NCBI GenBank assembly: GCA_947493005.1
Contig: CANLOY010000004.1
Span: 248,001 to 312,000 of the forward strand
Reading direction: 5' to 3'
Origin: an uncultured Roseivirga sp.
GTDB taxonomy: Bacteria > Bacteroidota > Bacteroidia > Cytophagales > Cyclobacteriaceae
DNA length: 64,000 bases
The notes beneath the pieces are model-generated. The model saw only the letters and a list, made by a program, of their open reading frames with translations. It did no database searches and was not told the DNA's origin. Shown here in pieces: positions 20,226 through 28,763 of the stretch; positions within the stretch are counted from its first letter, which is position 1, and each line of letters starts with the position of its first letter. The translations under genes and the position numbers were made by a program.

Positions 20226-20801
20226 ATGTTCGAATACGACAAAAATATACCTGAGCCTGAGAGTGGGGATTTTCTGATTTCTGAACCATTTCTGAACGAC
20301 CCTAACTTTGAAAGAACAGTGGTGCTTATTTGTGAGCATAGCGATGAGAGCACCTTTGGCCTGATATTGAATAAATTGTCTGATTTGAAATTGAATGATG
20401 TGTTGGAAGATGAGGTGGCTTTTCAGGCATACCTTAACTTGGGAGGGCCCGTAGAACAGAACACCCTTCATTTCATACATAGATTGGAAGATAAAATTGA
20501 AGGTTCAATAGAATTGAATAACGGACTATTCTGGAGCGGGGATTTTGAACAGGTAAAATTTCTGATTAGCTCAAATCTGATTAAAGAAGAAGATATTCAG
20601 TTCTTTCTGGGCTATGCCGGATGGGACAAAGGGCAGCTGAGAAAGGAGCTGGATAGACAGTCCTGGTTTGTTAGAAAAAAGGCTACTGCAAGAGAGATAT
20701 TTGATATGGAGTCAGACATTTTATGGAAGTCGATTTTATCTGATATGGGAGGTAAATACAAGGTGTTTTCAAATTACCCTGTTGATCCTCGTTTGAATTA
20801 A
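20226..20801 (+). CDS. YqgE/AlgH family protein
   Basis: 191 aa. It matches the UPF0301/YqgE family: PESGDFLISEPFLNDPNFERTVVLICEH, GLILNKLSDLKLNDVL, the LNLGGPVEQN strand, and FFLGYAGWDKGQLRKEL in the C-terminal half. The structure is a conserved alpha/beta sandwich of unknown biochemical role. It is transcribed away from pdxH and followed 60 bp later by the DUF349 gene. Confidence 0.9.
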   Translation: MFEYDKNIPEPESGDFLISEPFLNDPNFERTVVLICEHSDESTFGLILNKLSDLKLNDVLEDEVAFQAYLNLGGPVEQNTLHFIHRLEDKIEGSIELNNGLFWSGDFEQVKFLISSNLIKEEDIQFFLGYAGWDKGQLRKELDRQSWFVRKKATAREIFDMESDILWKSILSDMGGKYKVFSNYPVDPRLN

Positions 20802-20861
20802 TAGTTTTGCTAAATTTGATATTGCAACGGTGCGGTTAAAAGCCGATAGCATATAAGAGTT

Positions 20862-22982
20862 ATGAGTGAAGAAAAGAACACGCAGGAGGGAGAAAAGGAG
20901 CAAGAAAATCTCCAAACTGAAAGTAACAGCAACCCAATTCCAAATACTGAGGAAGTATCAGATACTCAACCTGAGGATGCTCCTCAAGAAGTAGAAGCCC
21001 CCCAAACGGAGGAATCTACAGAAGAGCAAGAGCAAATTCAAGCTGAAACTGCCGATGTAGAGGCTATAAAAGAGTCTGTTGAAGAAGTGATGGAGGAATC
21101 TGTTTCAGGTCAAGAGGTGACATTCACAGAAGGGGTGTCGGAGATACCCACTGCTACTGATGAGTCGACTGAAGGGGAAAAAGAGAGTACTGATCAAGAA
21201 CAGATAGAGGAAGAAACTGGCACAGAAGAAGAGTCTGATGATACTTTTGAAGAAGAGGAAGACGATGATAGTGACTTGCCAGACTTTTCTGCTTATACAA
21301 GAGAACAGCTTGTTGAGGCAATTGAGGAGCTTGTGAAACTTGATTCATTTAAAAGATCTGAAAGAGTTCTTGCAGAAATTGAGCCACTTTTCAACACTTT
21401 CGAAACTCAAATTAAAAGCGAGGCCAAAGAGAAATATATTACGGATGGTGGCGAAGAAGATGACTTTGAATTCAGGCACGATGAACTTTTCAATAGATTT
21501 GATGCCTCACTAAGGTTAATCAGGGATAGAAAAGCTGCTTTTTATCGCGAAAGAGAAGCTAATAAGACGAGAAACCTCGAGAAGAAGCAAGAGTTGTTAG
21601 AGACCTTGAGATCGTTAGTGGATGGAGAGGAAGCTACAACCAGTATAAAGCCAATTAAGGAAATTCAAGAAATCTGGAAGGCAATAGGCCCTGTTCCTAA
21701 TCAGCATAATAAAACCCTTTGGGCTAATTATAATGCACTGTTAGATCGCTTTTATCATAACAGACATATCCTGTTTGAGTTGAAGGATCTTGACCGTAAA
21801 AAGAATAAAGTTTTAAAAGAAGAACTATGTGAAAAGGCAGAAGCACTTGCGAACCTTGATAACATAAAAGAAGCCGTGGTTCAACTGAACGAACTGCACG
21901 AAGAATACAAACGGGTTGGAGCCGTTCCAAGGGAAGTTCAAGAACAACTGTGGCAACGATTTAAGGCTGCTTCTGATGTAGTTTATAGAAAGCGTAAGGA
22001 CTACCTGGAGCATCTGAAAGGGGACTTAAAGGAGAATCTTGCTAAAAAGCAAGAATTGATAAAAGAACTTGAAGTGTTCTCTACATTTGATTCCGATAGA
22101 ATTAATGACTGGAATGCCAAAACCAAAGAGATTCTTGACCTTCAGAAAAAATGGGAAGCTTTGGGTGGTGTACCGAGAGAAAAGGCAAAAGATATTAATC
22201 GTGCTTTTTGGTCGACTTTCAAAGGTTTTTTTGCTCATAAAAATGAGTTCTTTAAGAAACTGGAATCGTTGAGGAAAGAAAATCTGGCAAAGAAAGAGGA
22301 ACTAATTCAAGAAGCCATCAATCTTTCAGAAAGCGATGACTGGGACAAGACAGCTGAGGAATTAAAACAGCTTCAAAGAAGGTGGAAAGAAGTTGGGCCG
22401 GTTCCGGAAAAACAGAGAAATGCAATCTATGCCAGATTTAAGGAAGCTTGTGATACTTTCTTCAATAATAAGAGATCGCACTTGAATCAGACAGAGTCTG
22501 CTTATGTTGAGAATCAACAGAACAAAGAAGCAATTCTAGATCAGATTGCCGAACAGGCTGCGGCTAAAGAAGGTTCTGAAGATGAGTTAATGACCTTGAT
22601 AGGGCAGTTTAATGAGATTGGTTTTGTACCGAGAAATGCTATAAAGTCAGTCGAAAAGAAGATGCAAGAGGTTGTTAAGGCCTATATTAAAAACCTTGGG
22701 TTAGAGGAAGAAGATGCTGAAGTACTTATGCTCAAAGCAGAGCTAGCCGGAGGAGCAAAAGGTGGTGGTGCAGATAGAAAGCTTCAAAAGAAGGAGTCCA
22801 CTTTGAGAAGAAAGATCAGCGAACTGGAAGATAACATTGCCCTTTGGAATAATAACCTGGCGTTTTTTGCCAACTCTAAAACAGCTGATAAGCTCAAAGA
22901 AGAGTTTGATGCCAAGATAGCCAGTGCTGAAAAGGAGATAGCTGAATTGAAAAAACAACTGAGAGTTTTAAGAAGTATTTGA
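20862..22982 (+). CDS. DUF349 domain protein with acidic N-terminus
   Basis: 706 aa. Residues 1-140 are highly acidic and low in complexity (Glu/Gln/Thr/Ser), probably disordered. They are followed by at least five helical DUF349 repeats, each marked by a W-K/R-x-(I/V/L)-G-x-V-P core, for example IWKAIGPVP, EYKRVGAVP, KWEALGGVP and RWKEVGPVP. The C-terminal 80 residues form a coiled coil. DUF349 proteins are common in Bacteroidota with no settled function. Charge and coiled coils suggest a cytosolic scaffold or nucleic-acid-associated protein, but that is conjecture. Confidence 0.85.
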   Translation: MSEEKNTQEGEKEQENLQTESNSNPIPNTEEVSDTQPEDAPQEVEAPQTEESTEEQEQIQAETADVEAIKESVEEVMEESVSGQEVTFTEGVSEIPTATDESTEGEKESTDQEQIEEETGTEEESDDTFEEEEDDDSDLPDFSAYTREQLVEAIEELVKLDSFKRSERVLAEIEPLFNTFETQIKSEAKEKYITDGGEEDDFEFRHDELFNRFDASLRLIRDRKAAFYREREANKTRNLEKKQELLETLRSLVDGEEATTSIKPIKEIQEIWKAIGPVPNQHNKTLWANYNALLDRFYHNRHILFELKDLDRKKNKVLKEELCEKAEALANLDNIKEAVVQLNELHEEYKRVGAVPREVQEQLWQRFKAASDVVYRKRKDYLEHLKGDLKENLAKKQELIKELEVFSTFDSDRINDWNAKTKEILDLQKKWEALGGVPREKAKDINRAFWSTFKGFFAHKNEFFKKLESLRKENLAKKEELIQEAINLSESDDWDKTAEELKQLQRRWKEVGPVPEKQRNAIYARFKEACDTFFNNKRSHLNQTESAYVENQQNKEAILDQIAEQAAAKEGSEDELMTLIGQFNEIGFVPRNAIKSVEKKMQEVVKAYIKNLGLEEEDAEVLMLKAELAGGAKGGGADRKLQKKESTLRRKISELEDNIALWNNNLAFFANSKTADKLKEEFDAKIASAEKEIAELKKQLRVLRSI

Positions 22983-23027
22983 CAATCAGTGAATTGAAAA
23001 ATACTTGATAAAAATGCTGAAAAGCGC

Positions 23028-23058
23028 TTTGCAAATTTAAATCCCACCTATATATTTG
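23028..23058 (+). promoter_or_regulatory. Promoter of tRNA-Thr
   Basis: TTTG at 23028-23031 and TATATTTG at 23051-23058 are exactly 19 bp apart, a perfect Bacteroidota -33/-7 pair, 30 bp before the tRNA. Confidence 0.8.
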
Positions 23059-23088
23059 CACTCGCTTTCAACGGAAAAGCAAAAAGAA

Positions 23089-23161
<73 letters not shown>

Positions 23162-23170
23162 CTGAAAACG

Positions 23171-23200
23171 AGAGAGTTACGAAAGTGACTCTCTTTTTTT
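23171..23200 (+). terminator. Terminator after tRNA-Thr
   Basis: A 10-bp stem, AGAGAGTTAC/GTGACTCTCT (one wobble), is closed by a GAAA tetraloop and followed by T7. Confidence 0.9.
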
Positions 23201-23313
23201 GTGCTTACGTTCTCGAATTACGTTCTGGTTTTTATTATGTTTTAGTCCATTTTAAGCTCCAATTGGTTTGGCACCTTTGATTACTTGGTACTTATGAAGT
23301 AAAGAGGTCAAGA

Positions 23314-23429
23314 AGTGAAATGTGATATCAACCATGTAGCGTATAGCTTACAACTTGCGGCTTATGCCTCACTGCTCAAACCTCATAACTTTCTTTCAGT
23401 CATTTCGACCTTGGGAGAAATCTATTTTT
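23314..23429 (+). repeat. Interspersed intergenic repeat, copy A
   Basis: About 116 bp, ending in the core CATTTCGACCTTGGGAGAAA (from 23401) and preceded by a 'TTACAACTTGC...CTCAAACCT...CATAACT' segment. Copies B (23471) and C (27448) align along the whole length with scattered changes. The core resembles short dispersed repeats of the 'TTTCGACC...GGAGAAATCT' type that I recall from other Bacteroidota intergenic regions. Confidence 0.65.
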
Positions 23430-23470
23430 CAAATGATTAAGGATAAGATAAAAGGTAATAGGGTTGCAGT

Positions 23471-23566
23471 GCAATATCAATCTTGAAGCATGTGGCTCAC
23501 AACTTCCACCTCATTACTCAAACTTCATAACTTCCTTTCAGCCATTTCGACTTTAGGGAAATCTCT
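23471..23566 (+). repeat. Interspersed intergenic repeat, copy B
   Basis: It contains AATATCAA...CTTGAAGCATGTGGCTCACAACTT, then TACTCAAACTTCATAACTTC, and a core at 23543-23564 (CATTTCGACTTTAGGGAAAT...). It is shorter than copies A and C in the middle. It is arranged in direct tandem with copy A about 40 bp away. Confidence 0.6.
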
Positions 23567-23772
23567 CTTCTCCCAACGATAGAGGTTGACTTCATATGTG
23601 CATCACACAGCTGTACTTCGACATAATCAACTGAATTCTGTTCGCAATTTTATGTGTTCCATGCCTTTGTAAAGTGCTTGGTAACAAGAATCCCGAGATT
23701 CGTAACAAAAAATATCATTTATTCAGAATAAAAGTGATATTCATTCTGGCCTTTAAACACAAAAACACACGA

Positions 23773-24110
23773 ATGAACACCAGTCACAAGACGCCTGAAA
23801 TCAAGGTGATTGAACCTAAATTGCCTCAGGGGGGTGGTACTATCAAAGGAATGGGAGAGAAGTTTGCACCCCACGAGTTTAGTGGTGCAGCTTCACTTTC
23901 AATCCCGATTCCATCAACAACCTGTAGAGGCATGGCACTAGCTCTAAGCCTTCAGTACAGCTCAGGAAATGCAATTCAGCTTATGGTTTGTCTTTATCTA
24001 ATATTTCAAGGTAAAGTGGTAAGGGAGTTCCAAAGTATTATTATTCCTAATACTGATACCTTTTTGTTGATGTTGGTTTGTTCTCCAATTACTATAGGCT
24101 TCTATCTACT
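23773..24110 (+). pseudogene. Decayed N-terminal fragment of an SpvB/Tc-toxin (RHS-type) protein
   Basis: The first 70 codons or so from ATG 23773 read like the SpvB N-terminus: LPQGGGTIKGMGEKFAPHEF, then SGAASLSIPIP and LSLQYSSGN. After GNA the homology jumps frame: the next frame reads SAYGLSLSNISR, stop, SGKGVPKYYY, and a third frame then reads NTDTFLL. Those pieces correspond in order to the usual SpvB sequence (GWSLS..ISR..GKG.PKY..DTFLLSG). At least two frameshifts and several stops follow, and the remaining 2-kb-plus body is missing. It is a relic of a large secreted toxin or RHS gene. Confidence 0.7.
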
Positions 24111-24112
24111 TT

Positions 24113-24505
24113 TCAATCCTTGGCGCGTTGACCCTCCATTGGGAATTTGGTCTCACCAGCAGTGACTGAACCTGTGAATTTATCCCCGTCAAAATCGCAT
24201 TTAAGTGTGGCAGGTGTCCCGCCTACATCCAGATCTCCTCTGAGTGAAGTGCCATTGATGCTTAAGTTCATTACTTCCAAAGTGCCGAATACTTCAGTGG
24301 TCATCAAAGCTGAATATGAATTGTCTTTTTTTGAAATGTCAATGACACCATAGCTGACATCTGTGGTTACTTTGTATTCCCATTTACCAATAGGATCAAA
24401 AGGTTGATCTGTGTTGGCTTTCTCAGAACCAGAGTTGCAGCCTGGCATAAATAAGACCATAAGGGATAATACCAAAGTCAGCTTGATTGAATTTAAGTTT
24501 TTCAT
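24113..24505 (-). CDS. Small putative lipoprotein
   Basis: 130 aa, not recognised as a named family. MKNLNSIKLTLVLSLMVLFMPGCNSG is a lipoprotein signal with the cysteine at residue 23. The mature part is strand-rich with alternating Gly/Thr/Ser (GKWEYKVTTDVSYGVIDISKK, LRGDLDVGGTPATLKCDFDGDKFTGSV), suggesting a small beta-barrel or lipocalin-like fold. Its 3' end abuts the SpvB-like remnant on the other strand. The upstream 276 bp to the next gene contain an AT-rich hairpin (ATCAAAAA/TTTTTGAT near 24646) but nothing else I can name. Confidence 0.6.
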   Translation of the reverse strand: MKNLNSIKLTLVLSLMVLFMPGCNSGSEKANTDQPFDPIGKWEYKVTTDVSYGVIDISKKDNSYSALMTTEVFGTLEVMNLSINGTSLRGDLDVGGTPATLKCDFDGDKFTGSVTAGETKFPMEGQRAKD

Positions 24506-24781
24506 AAATCATGTATTTGAATAGATTGAAGGGCTAATTAATTCATTCCGGCTGATAGCTAAACCAATTAGATTTTAATAAGAAATGAACTGCATATGAT
24601 TTTGATCTGAACTGCTATAAAGGGTGGAAATCATAAAACCTCGGTAATCAAAAACTGATTTTTTGATGTTAGATCAGTTTATTGTTTCAGCTTCTGATCC
24701 ATAGCATTTCACTTTATTATAATCAGAAAACCTAGTATAAAGAGTGTGTTTGTGTTTTGTTCGTCATAGCTAAACAGGAAC

Positions 24782-25909
24782 ATGAATATGGAATACCCAA
24801 CTCTAAAATCACATAGGTTACATTCGATGGACGCACTAAGGGCGGTTATGATGCTCTTAGGTGTTGTCTTACATGCAACAGAACTCTACAGTATGGGAGA
24901 AGACCCTTATTGGCCAAAAGATCCTTCGGCAAGGAGCCTGTCAATGAATTACATATTCGGTATCATCCATATCTTTAGAATGCCAATATTCTTTTTAGTA
25001 GCTGGTTTTTTTGGAGCTATGTTGTTTTATGAAAGAGGGCCTCTTTTGATGATTAAAAACAGATTGTCCAGAGTACTTTTCCCTTTTGTTGTTTTCCTCT
25101 TTCTCTTACACCCGTTCATAATTTTAGCTTGGAGATTTACGGCTAATGCCTTTGATGTGGGCGTGGCAGAAGTTTTGACTAGAATGACATTCACTCCAAG
25201 TATTACCTACCATTTATGGTTTCTATATTATCTGATTCTAATTACGGCATTAGCCTTTGCGCTGGCTAAACTTTTGAAAGTTGTACCAACCATAACGAGA
25301 AAAATTACACAGTCTTTTGAGTGGCTTTTTCGCAGAAGGTTGGTTTTCATTCTTTTCTTCTCAATCATGATGTTCTTAATCCTAGTGTGGATGTGGGATA
25401 CTTGGATATCTACACCTTTGTCTTTTGTGCCGAATGTACCTGTTCTTGCTGCTTATGGTATGTTCTACTTGTTGGGGTGGGTGTTGTTTAAATCAAAAAG
25501 CCTATTGAACTCTTTCTTGAAGGGTGACTGGCTATTTACTATTATAGCTATAGTGATATTCACCGTCAGGTTCTTTATGAGGCCTTATATTGATGATGTT
25601 TTATATGGAGCACTAAACGCGATTAATGTATGGTTTTTCATTTTTGGAATTATGGGGTTATTTATTCGATATACAAGTAAGCACTCCGCTAAAATGCGCT
25701 ACATTTCAGATTCTTCTTATTGGGTTTATCTGATTCACCTACCATTAGTTACTTTTTCTGCTGGTTTAATTGCCGACCTTCAGGTTCCAGTTTTTATCAA
25801 GTTTTTGATTGTGATTGGGCTGACAACTTTGGTGAGTTTTACCACTTACCACTACTTGGTAAGGAGAAGTTTTATAGGGAAGTTTCTGAACGGAAGAAGG
25901 TATAAATAA
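24782..25909 (+). CDS. Acyltransferase family membrane protein (acyltransferase 3 type)
   Basis: 375 aa with about ten hydrophobic segments. The N-terminal HSMDALRAVMMLLGVVLHATE carries the family's hallmark start and the probable catalytic histidine (His in VVLHA). SSYWVYLIHLPLV near residue 310 is the typical C-terminal membrane motif. Proteins of this type, such as OpgC/MdoC-like ones, transfer acyl groups to glycans or lipids at the inner membrane. The acceptor is unknown here. Its 3' end lies 5 bp from the convergent LytTR gene. Confidence 0.85.
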   Translation: MNMEYPTLKSHRLHSMDALRAVMMLLGVVLHATELYSMGEDPYWPKDPSARSLSMNYIFGIIHIFRMPIFFLVAGFFGAMLFYERGPLLMIKNRLSRVLFPFVVFLFLLHPFIILAWRFTANAFDVGVAEVLTRMTFTPSITYHLWFLYYLILITALAFALAKLLKVVPTITRKITQSFEWLFRRRLVFILFFSIMMFLILVWMWDTWISTPLSFVPNVPVLAAYGMFYLLGWVLFKSKSLLNSFLKGDWLFTIIAIVIFTVRFFMRPYIDDVLYGALNAINVWFFIFGIMGLFIRYTSKHSAKMRYISDSSYWVYLIHLPLVTFSAGLIADLQVPVFIKFLIVIGLTTLVSFTTYHYLVRRSFIGKFLNGRRYK

Positions 25910-25914
25910 CCTGT

Positions 25915-26799
25915 TTACACTGTTTTGGACCTTAACCATTTTCGAAACTGAGCTGCTTTGGTTCTACTGATTACAGTAGTTTGCGGCTGCCCGGCAGATG
26001 TGTTAAGTGCCACTTCTACTTTACCATATTCCAAAGATTTAGTTGACTTGATTACCTCATGAGTTAGAATAGTTTGACGGTTAGCTCTAAAAAAGATTTC
26101 TGGATCAAGGTTTTTCATTAGTGCATCAAGCGAATCATTGTATATAAGGTTTCGGCCTTCTTTAGTAATTATAAATACTGAGCCAGATTGGCTGATTGCC
26201 GATTGAATATTCTCAGGTTTAATCAGATGAGTGACTCTCCCTAATGTTATTTGAATGGGCTTTTTTGAAGAAACCGTTTGAGCTTCAGGTGGCTCGTGTG
26301 AGGTTGGCCAGTTTTTGAATAGATAAATACCAGAGTCAATTGTCGAAAAGAGAAGAGTCATTGAGATCATACTGATATTAATGACCATTAGCTCATCAAA
26401 TTCATAAAAACCACCATAAAAAAAATAGGTGATACTGATAACCAGTGCATTTAACACAACAACCAGGAAGAAAAAACCTAGCATCACTTGATAGCTTAAT
26501 CTCTTGAGAATTCCAGAAGCCCATGGAAGTCTGTTGTTAAGCTTTTTACTGATCCATCGGGTACCTTCTAACAGGATCAAGGAAGCTATAATGGCATTGA
26601 AATATTCTTCTATGCTGATGGATACAAGCGGACGCTGATACTTATAATCAAATATGACATTGATCAAAGTGTTACCACATATACCTAATAACAAAACACT
26701 TATCCATCGCCACTTGAATACTCTGACAATGGGCGAGACAATGTGAGTTGGTTTAAGCTTGTTTCTTTCTAATGTAAAGGAGAGTGTTTTGGTAGGCAT
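25915..26799 (-). CDS. Membrane-bound LytTR DNA-binding protein
   Basis: 294 aa. The N-terminal half has four predicted membrane helices (for example WISVLLLGICGNTLINVIF, VMLGFFFLVVVLNALVISITYFF, MISMTLLFSTIDSGIYLF). The C-terminal 110 residues form a LytTR domain with the typical FFRANRQTILTHEVI and ending RKWLRS. There is no receiver domain or histidine kinase domain, so this is a one-component membrane regulator whose signal is unknown. It is convergent with the acyltransferase gene and transcribed alone from the 1-kb intergenic side. Confidence 0.85.
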   Translation of the reverse strand: MPTKTLSFTLERNKLKPTHIVSPIVRVFKWRWISVLLLGICGNTLINVIFDYKYQRPLVSISIEEYFNAIIASLILLEGTRWISKKLNNRLPWASGILKRLSYQVMLGFFFLVVVLNALVISITYFFYGGFYEFDELMVINISMISMTLLFSTIDSGIYLFKNWPTSHEPPEAQTVSSKKPIQITLGRVTHLIKPENIQSAISQSGSVFIITKEGRNLIYNDSLDALMKNLDPEIFFRANRQTILTHEVIKSTKSLEYGKVEVALNTSAGQPQTTVISRTKAAQFRKWLRSKTV

Positions 26800-27214
26800 A
26801 CTTATCGGTTAATTCAGGTTTAGACTTTGTCTAAAAACAAGAGAGAAAGCAAAAGGATGCTTGATATAGAACTAAATTTCACTGGATGTGCAAATATGAT
26901 TTGTATAAGTCATTACATGTTACGCTAGAGAGCAACTATGATAGGGCTCAAGACACTTCACTTTCCATCATTGAGCCAATTTGACAGATGTTATCAATCT
27001 GTTTTAAGTGCTGGGGTTAGTTTTTACCAGTAGCGCTAAGAATTGGCCTTCCTTCTATTATAGGAGATTTTATTTATGCATCATTGTTGCAAAAACAAAA
27101 TAGATTGTCATATTTGAATCATTATTGCATTTATAAACAATCTCCATAGCCTTACACATGATATGCTGGCTTTGTTCTTAATGAGCTAGATAAAGAAATT
27201 GATGATATGGGCTA

Positions 27215-27244
27215 TTTCTTCAGTAGATTATATACTTAGATTTG
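27215..27244 (+). promoter_or_regulatory. Orphan promoter-like site
   Basis: TAGATTTG (27237-27244) matches the -7 consensus fully, with an imperfect TTTC (27215-27218) 18 bp upstream. The expected transcript would run straight into the terminator at 27263. Confidence 0.35.
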
Positions 27245-27262
27245 GTTAATGAACAGCCCGAC

Positions 27263-27288
27263 AAAGCCACTATACGAGTGGCTTTTTC
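27263..27288 (+). terminator. Orphan intrinsic terminator
   Basis: A perfect 9-bp stem, AAAGCCACT (27263-27271) with AGTGGCTTT (27277-27285), has a 5-nt loop and T5. No gene precedes it on this strand for more than 1 kb. Confidence 0.75.
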
Positions 27289-27447
27289 TATTCATATTTA
27301 ACGTGACTACTGGATTTGTAGTAAGCCCTGTCCTTTACCCAACACCTACAATTTCTACTTTAGAATAAACCACCTTTTATTTGATGAAGGTAAAACAAAG
27401 ACATAAGTGCAGGGGGTCTCCTTATTTGTACCCAGGAAAAAAAGTTA

Positions 27448-27580
27448 TGAAATGAAACATAATATCAAGAACCAACCTTGAAGTGTGTGGCTTACAGCTT
27501 GCAACAGGCGTCTTAATACTCAAACCTTACAACTCATAACTCTTCTGGTCATTTCGACCGTAGGAGAAATCTACTTTTAA
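27448..27580 (+). repeat. Interspersed intergenic repeat, copy C
   Basis: Aligned with copies A and B: AATATCAA, CTTGAAGTGTGTGGCTTACA, GCTTGCAAC, CTCAAACCTTAC, ACTCATAACT and the core CATTTCGACCGTAGGAGAAA (from 27550). Together with a partial piece at 27661-27740 it mirrors the tandem A/B pair at the other end of the accessory stretch. Confidence 0.65.
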
Positions 27581-27660
27581 GTGGTAAAGTAAAAGGTATA
27601 AGAGCAGTTAATCGCGGTGCTCATGTTTTTATTTTTCAGAGTGATAAAGTGAGGGGGGTA

Positions 27661-27740
27661 GGAGGTGAAACGTGCAACTTGTCGCTTGCAGCCTCCTATT
27701 TTTATTTCTTAGAACTCACAACTTAACCCTTCTCATCTTC
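27661..27740 (+). repeat. Partial repeat, copy D
   Basis: It has the GGTGAAACGTGCAACTTG, CGCTTGCAGCCTC and AACTCACAACTTAACC elements of the repeat but lacks the TTTCGACC core. The similarity is weak, and this copy is the least certain of the four. Confidence 0.35.
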
Positions 27741-27794
27741 ACTATCCAGATAAATTGTTCGTTGAATTTCAGTTGATTTATTTATCTTGGTCAG

Positions 27795-28751
27795 ATGATC
27801 AATTTGGAAAGAAGAGCATTTCTGTTCAAGGCCTCTGCACTATCTGCAGCAGCGTTGTTTCCTTCAGCATTTTTATCTTCAGACCGACCAGCAAAACGCA
27901 AGTTCAGAATCTGCCTGAACCCAGGTGCAATTGGCGTTGAGTTATCTCAGCAAGAGATGCTTGATAAGGCCATCGAGTATGGTTTTGAAGCGATTGTACC
28001 TTATCCAGCTCAATTGGCAACAATGAGAGATCAAGGGTTTGAAGGCTTTCTTTCCAGAATGAAACAAAACAATATCACTTGGGGAACGGCCAATTTGCCA
28101 GTCCAGTTCAGAGAGTCAGCTTTGAAGTTTCGAGGCGATTTTGAGAGACTGCAAGAATCGGCACATGCCCTTAACCTTGCTAAGGCTAATAGAATGTCTA
28201 CCTGGATTATGCCGACTCATAAAGAGTTGACATATATGCAAAACTTCAACCAACATAAAAGAAGGTTGAAAGAGGTAGCAAAGCTGCTATCAGATAAGAA
28301 TATCAGATTGGGACTAGAGTATGTAGGACCAAAAACCCTGATGACGAGAGACAAATATGCTTTCATCAGAACAATGGCAGAGCTTCAGGAATTGATTGAT
28401 GCCATTGATGAGCCAAATGTAGGTATACAATTGGATGCTTTTCACTGGTTTTGTGCAGGAGAGTCAAAGCAGGATATTCTGAATTTAACAGCTGATCAAA
28501 TAGTGACTGTTGATCTAAATGATGCCAAGAAAGATAAAACTGCAGAAGAACAGTTGGACTGGGAGCGAGAACTTCCTATGGATAGTAAGGTGATAAATCT
28601 CAAAGACTTTTTAGAGGCACTGGTTGAAATCGGATATGATGGTCCGGTTAGAGCCGAGCCCTTTAATAGTAACTTAAATAAATTAGATAATGAGGCAGCA
28701 TTAAGAAAAACCATAGACGCGATGGGTAATGCAGTCTCGCAAATAGACTAA
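27795..28751 (+). CDS. Tat-exported TIM-barrel sugar isomerase/epimerase family protein
   Basis: 318 aa of the AP-endonuclease 2 / xylose-isomerase-like superfamily. The N-terminus MINLERRAFLFKASALSAAA is a twin-arginine signal (RRAFLFK), so the protein probably folds in the cytosol and acts in the periplasm. Barrel landmarks include LGLEYVGPKTLM, the metal-site stretch VGIQLDAFHWFCAGE, ivtVDLNDAKKD and YDGPVRAEPFN near the C-terminus. It heads a four-gene cluster with a GMC oxidoreductase. Such pairings suggest processing of keto-sugars or other oxidised sugars; the substrate is not known. Confidence 0.8.
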   Translation: MINLERRAFLFKASALSAAALFPSAFLSSDRPAKRKFRICLNPGAIGVELSQQEMLDKAIEYGFEAIVPYPAQLATMRDQGFEGFLSRMKQNNITWGTANLPVQFRESALKFRGDFERLQESAHALNLAKANRMSTWIMPTHKELTYMQNFNQHKRRLKEVAKLLSDKNIRLGLEYVGPKTLMTRDKYAFIRTMAELQELIDAIDEPNVGIQLDAFHWFCAGESKQDILNLTADQIVTVDLNDAKKDKTAEEQLDWERELPMDSKVINLKDFLEALVEIGYDGPVRAEPFNSNLNKLDNEAALRKTIDAMGNAVSQID

Positions 28752-28763
28752 CCTTCATATTTT

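Larger units (their letters stand above)
23201..23772. other. Gene-free stretch with degenerate repeats
   Basis: 572 bp without a convincing gene on either strand. It holds repeat copies A and B (listed separately); the rest is AT-rich with many stop codons in all frames. It separates tRNA-Thr from the SpvB-like remnant. Confidence 0.6.
26800..27794. other. Gene-poor stretch of about 1 kb
   Basis: No ORF with coding character on either strand. It contains a promoter-like site followed at once by a strong terminator (27215-27290), repeat copy C (27448-27580) and a weaker, related piece, D (27661-27740). The first 400 bp probably include the promoter of the LytTR gene, but no clean consensus is visible. 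Confidence 0.6.
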
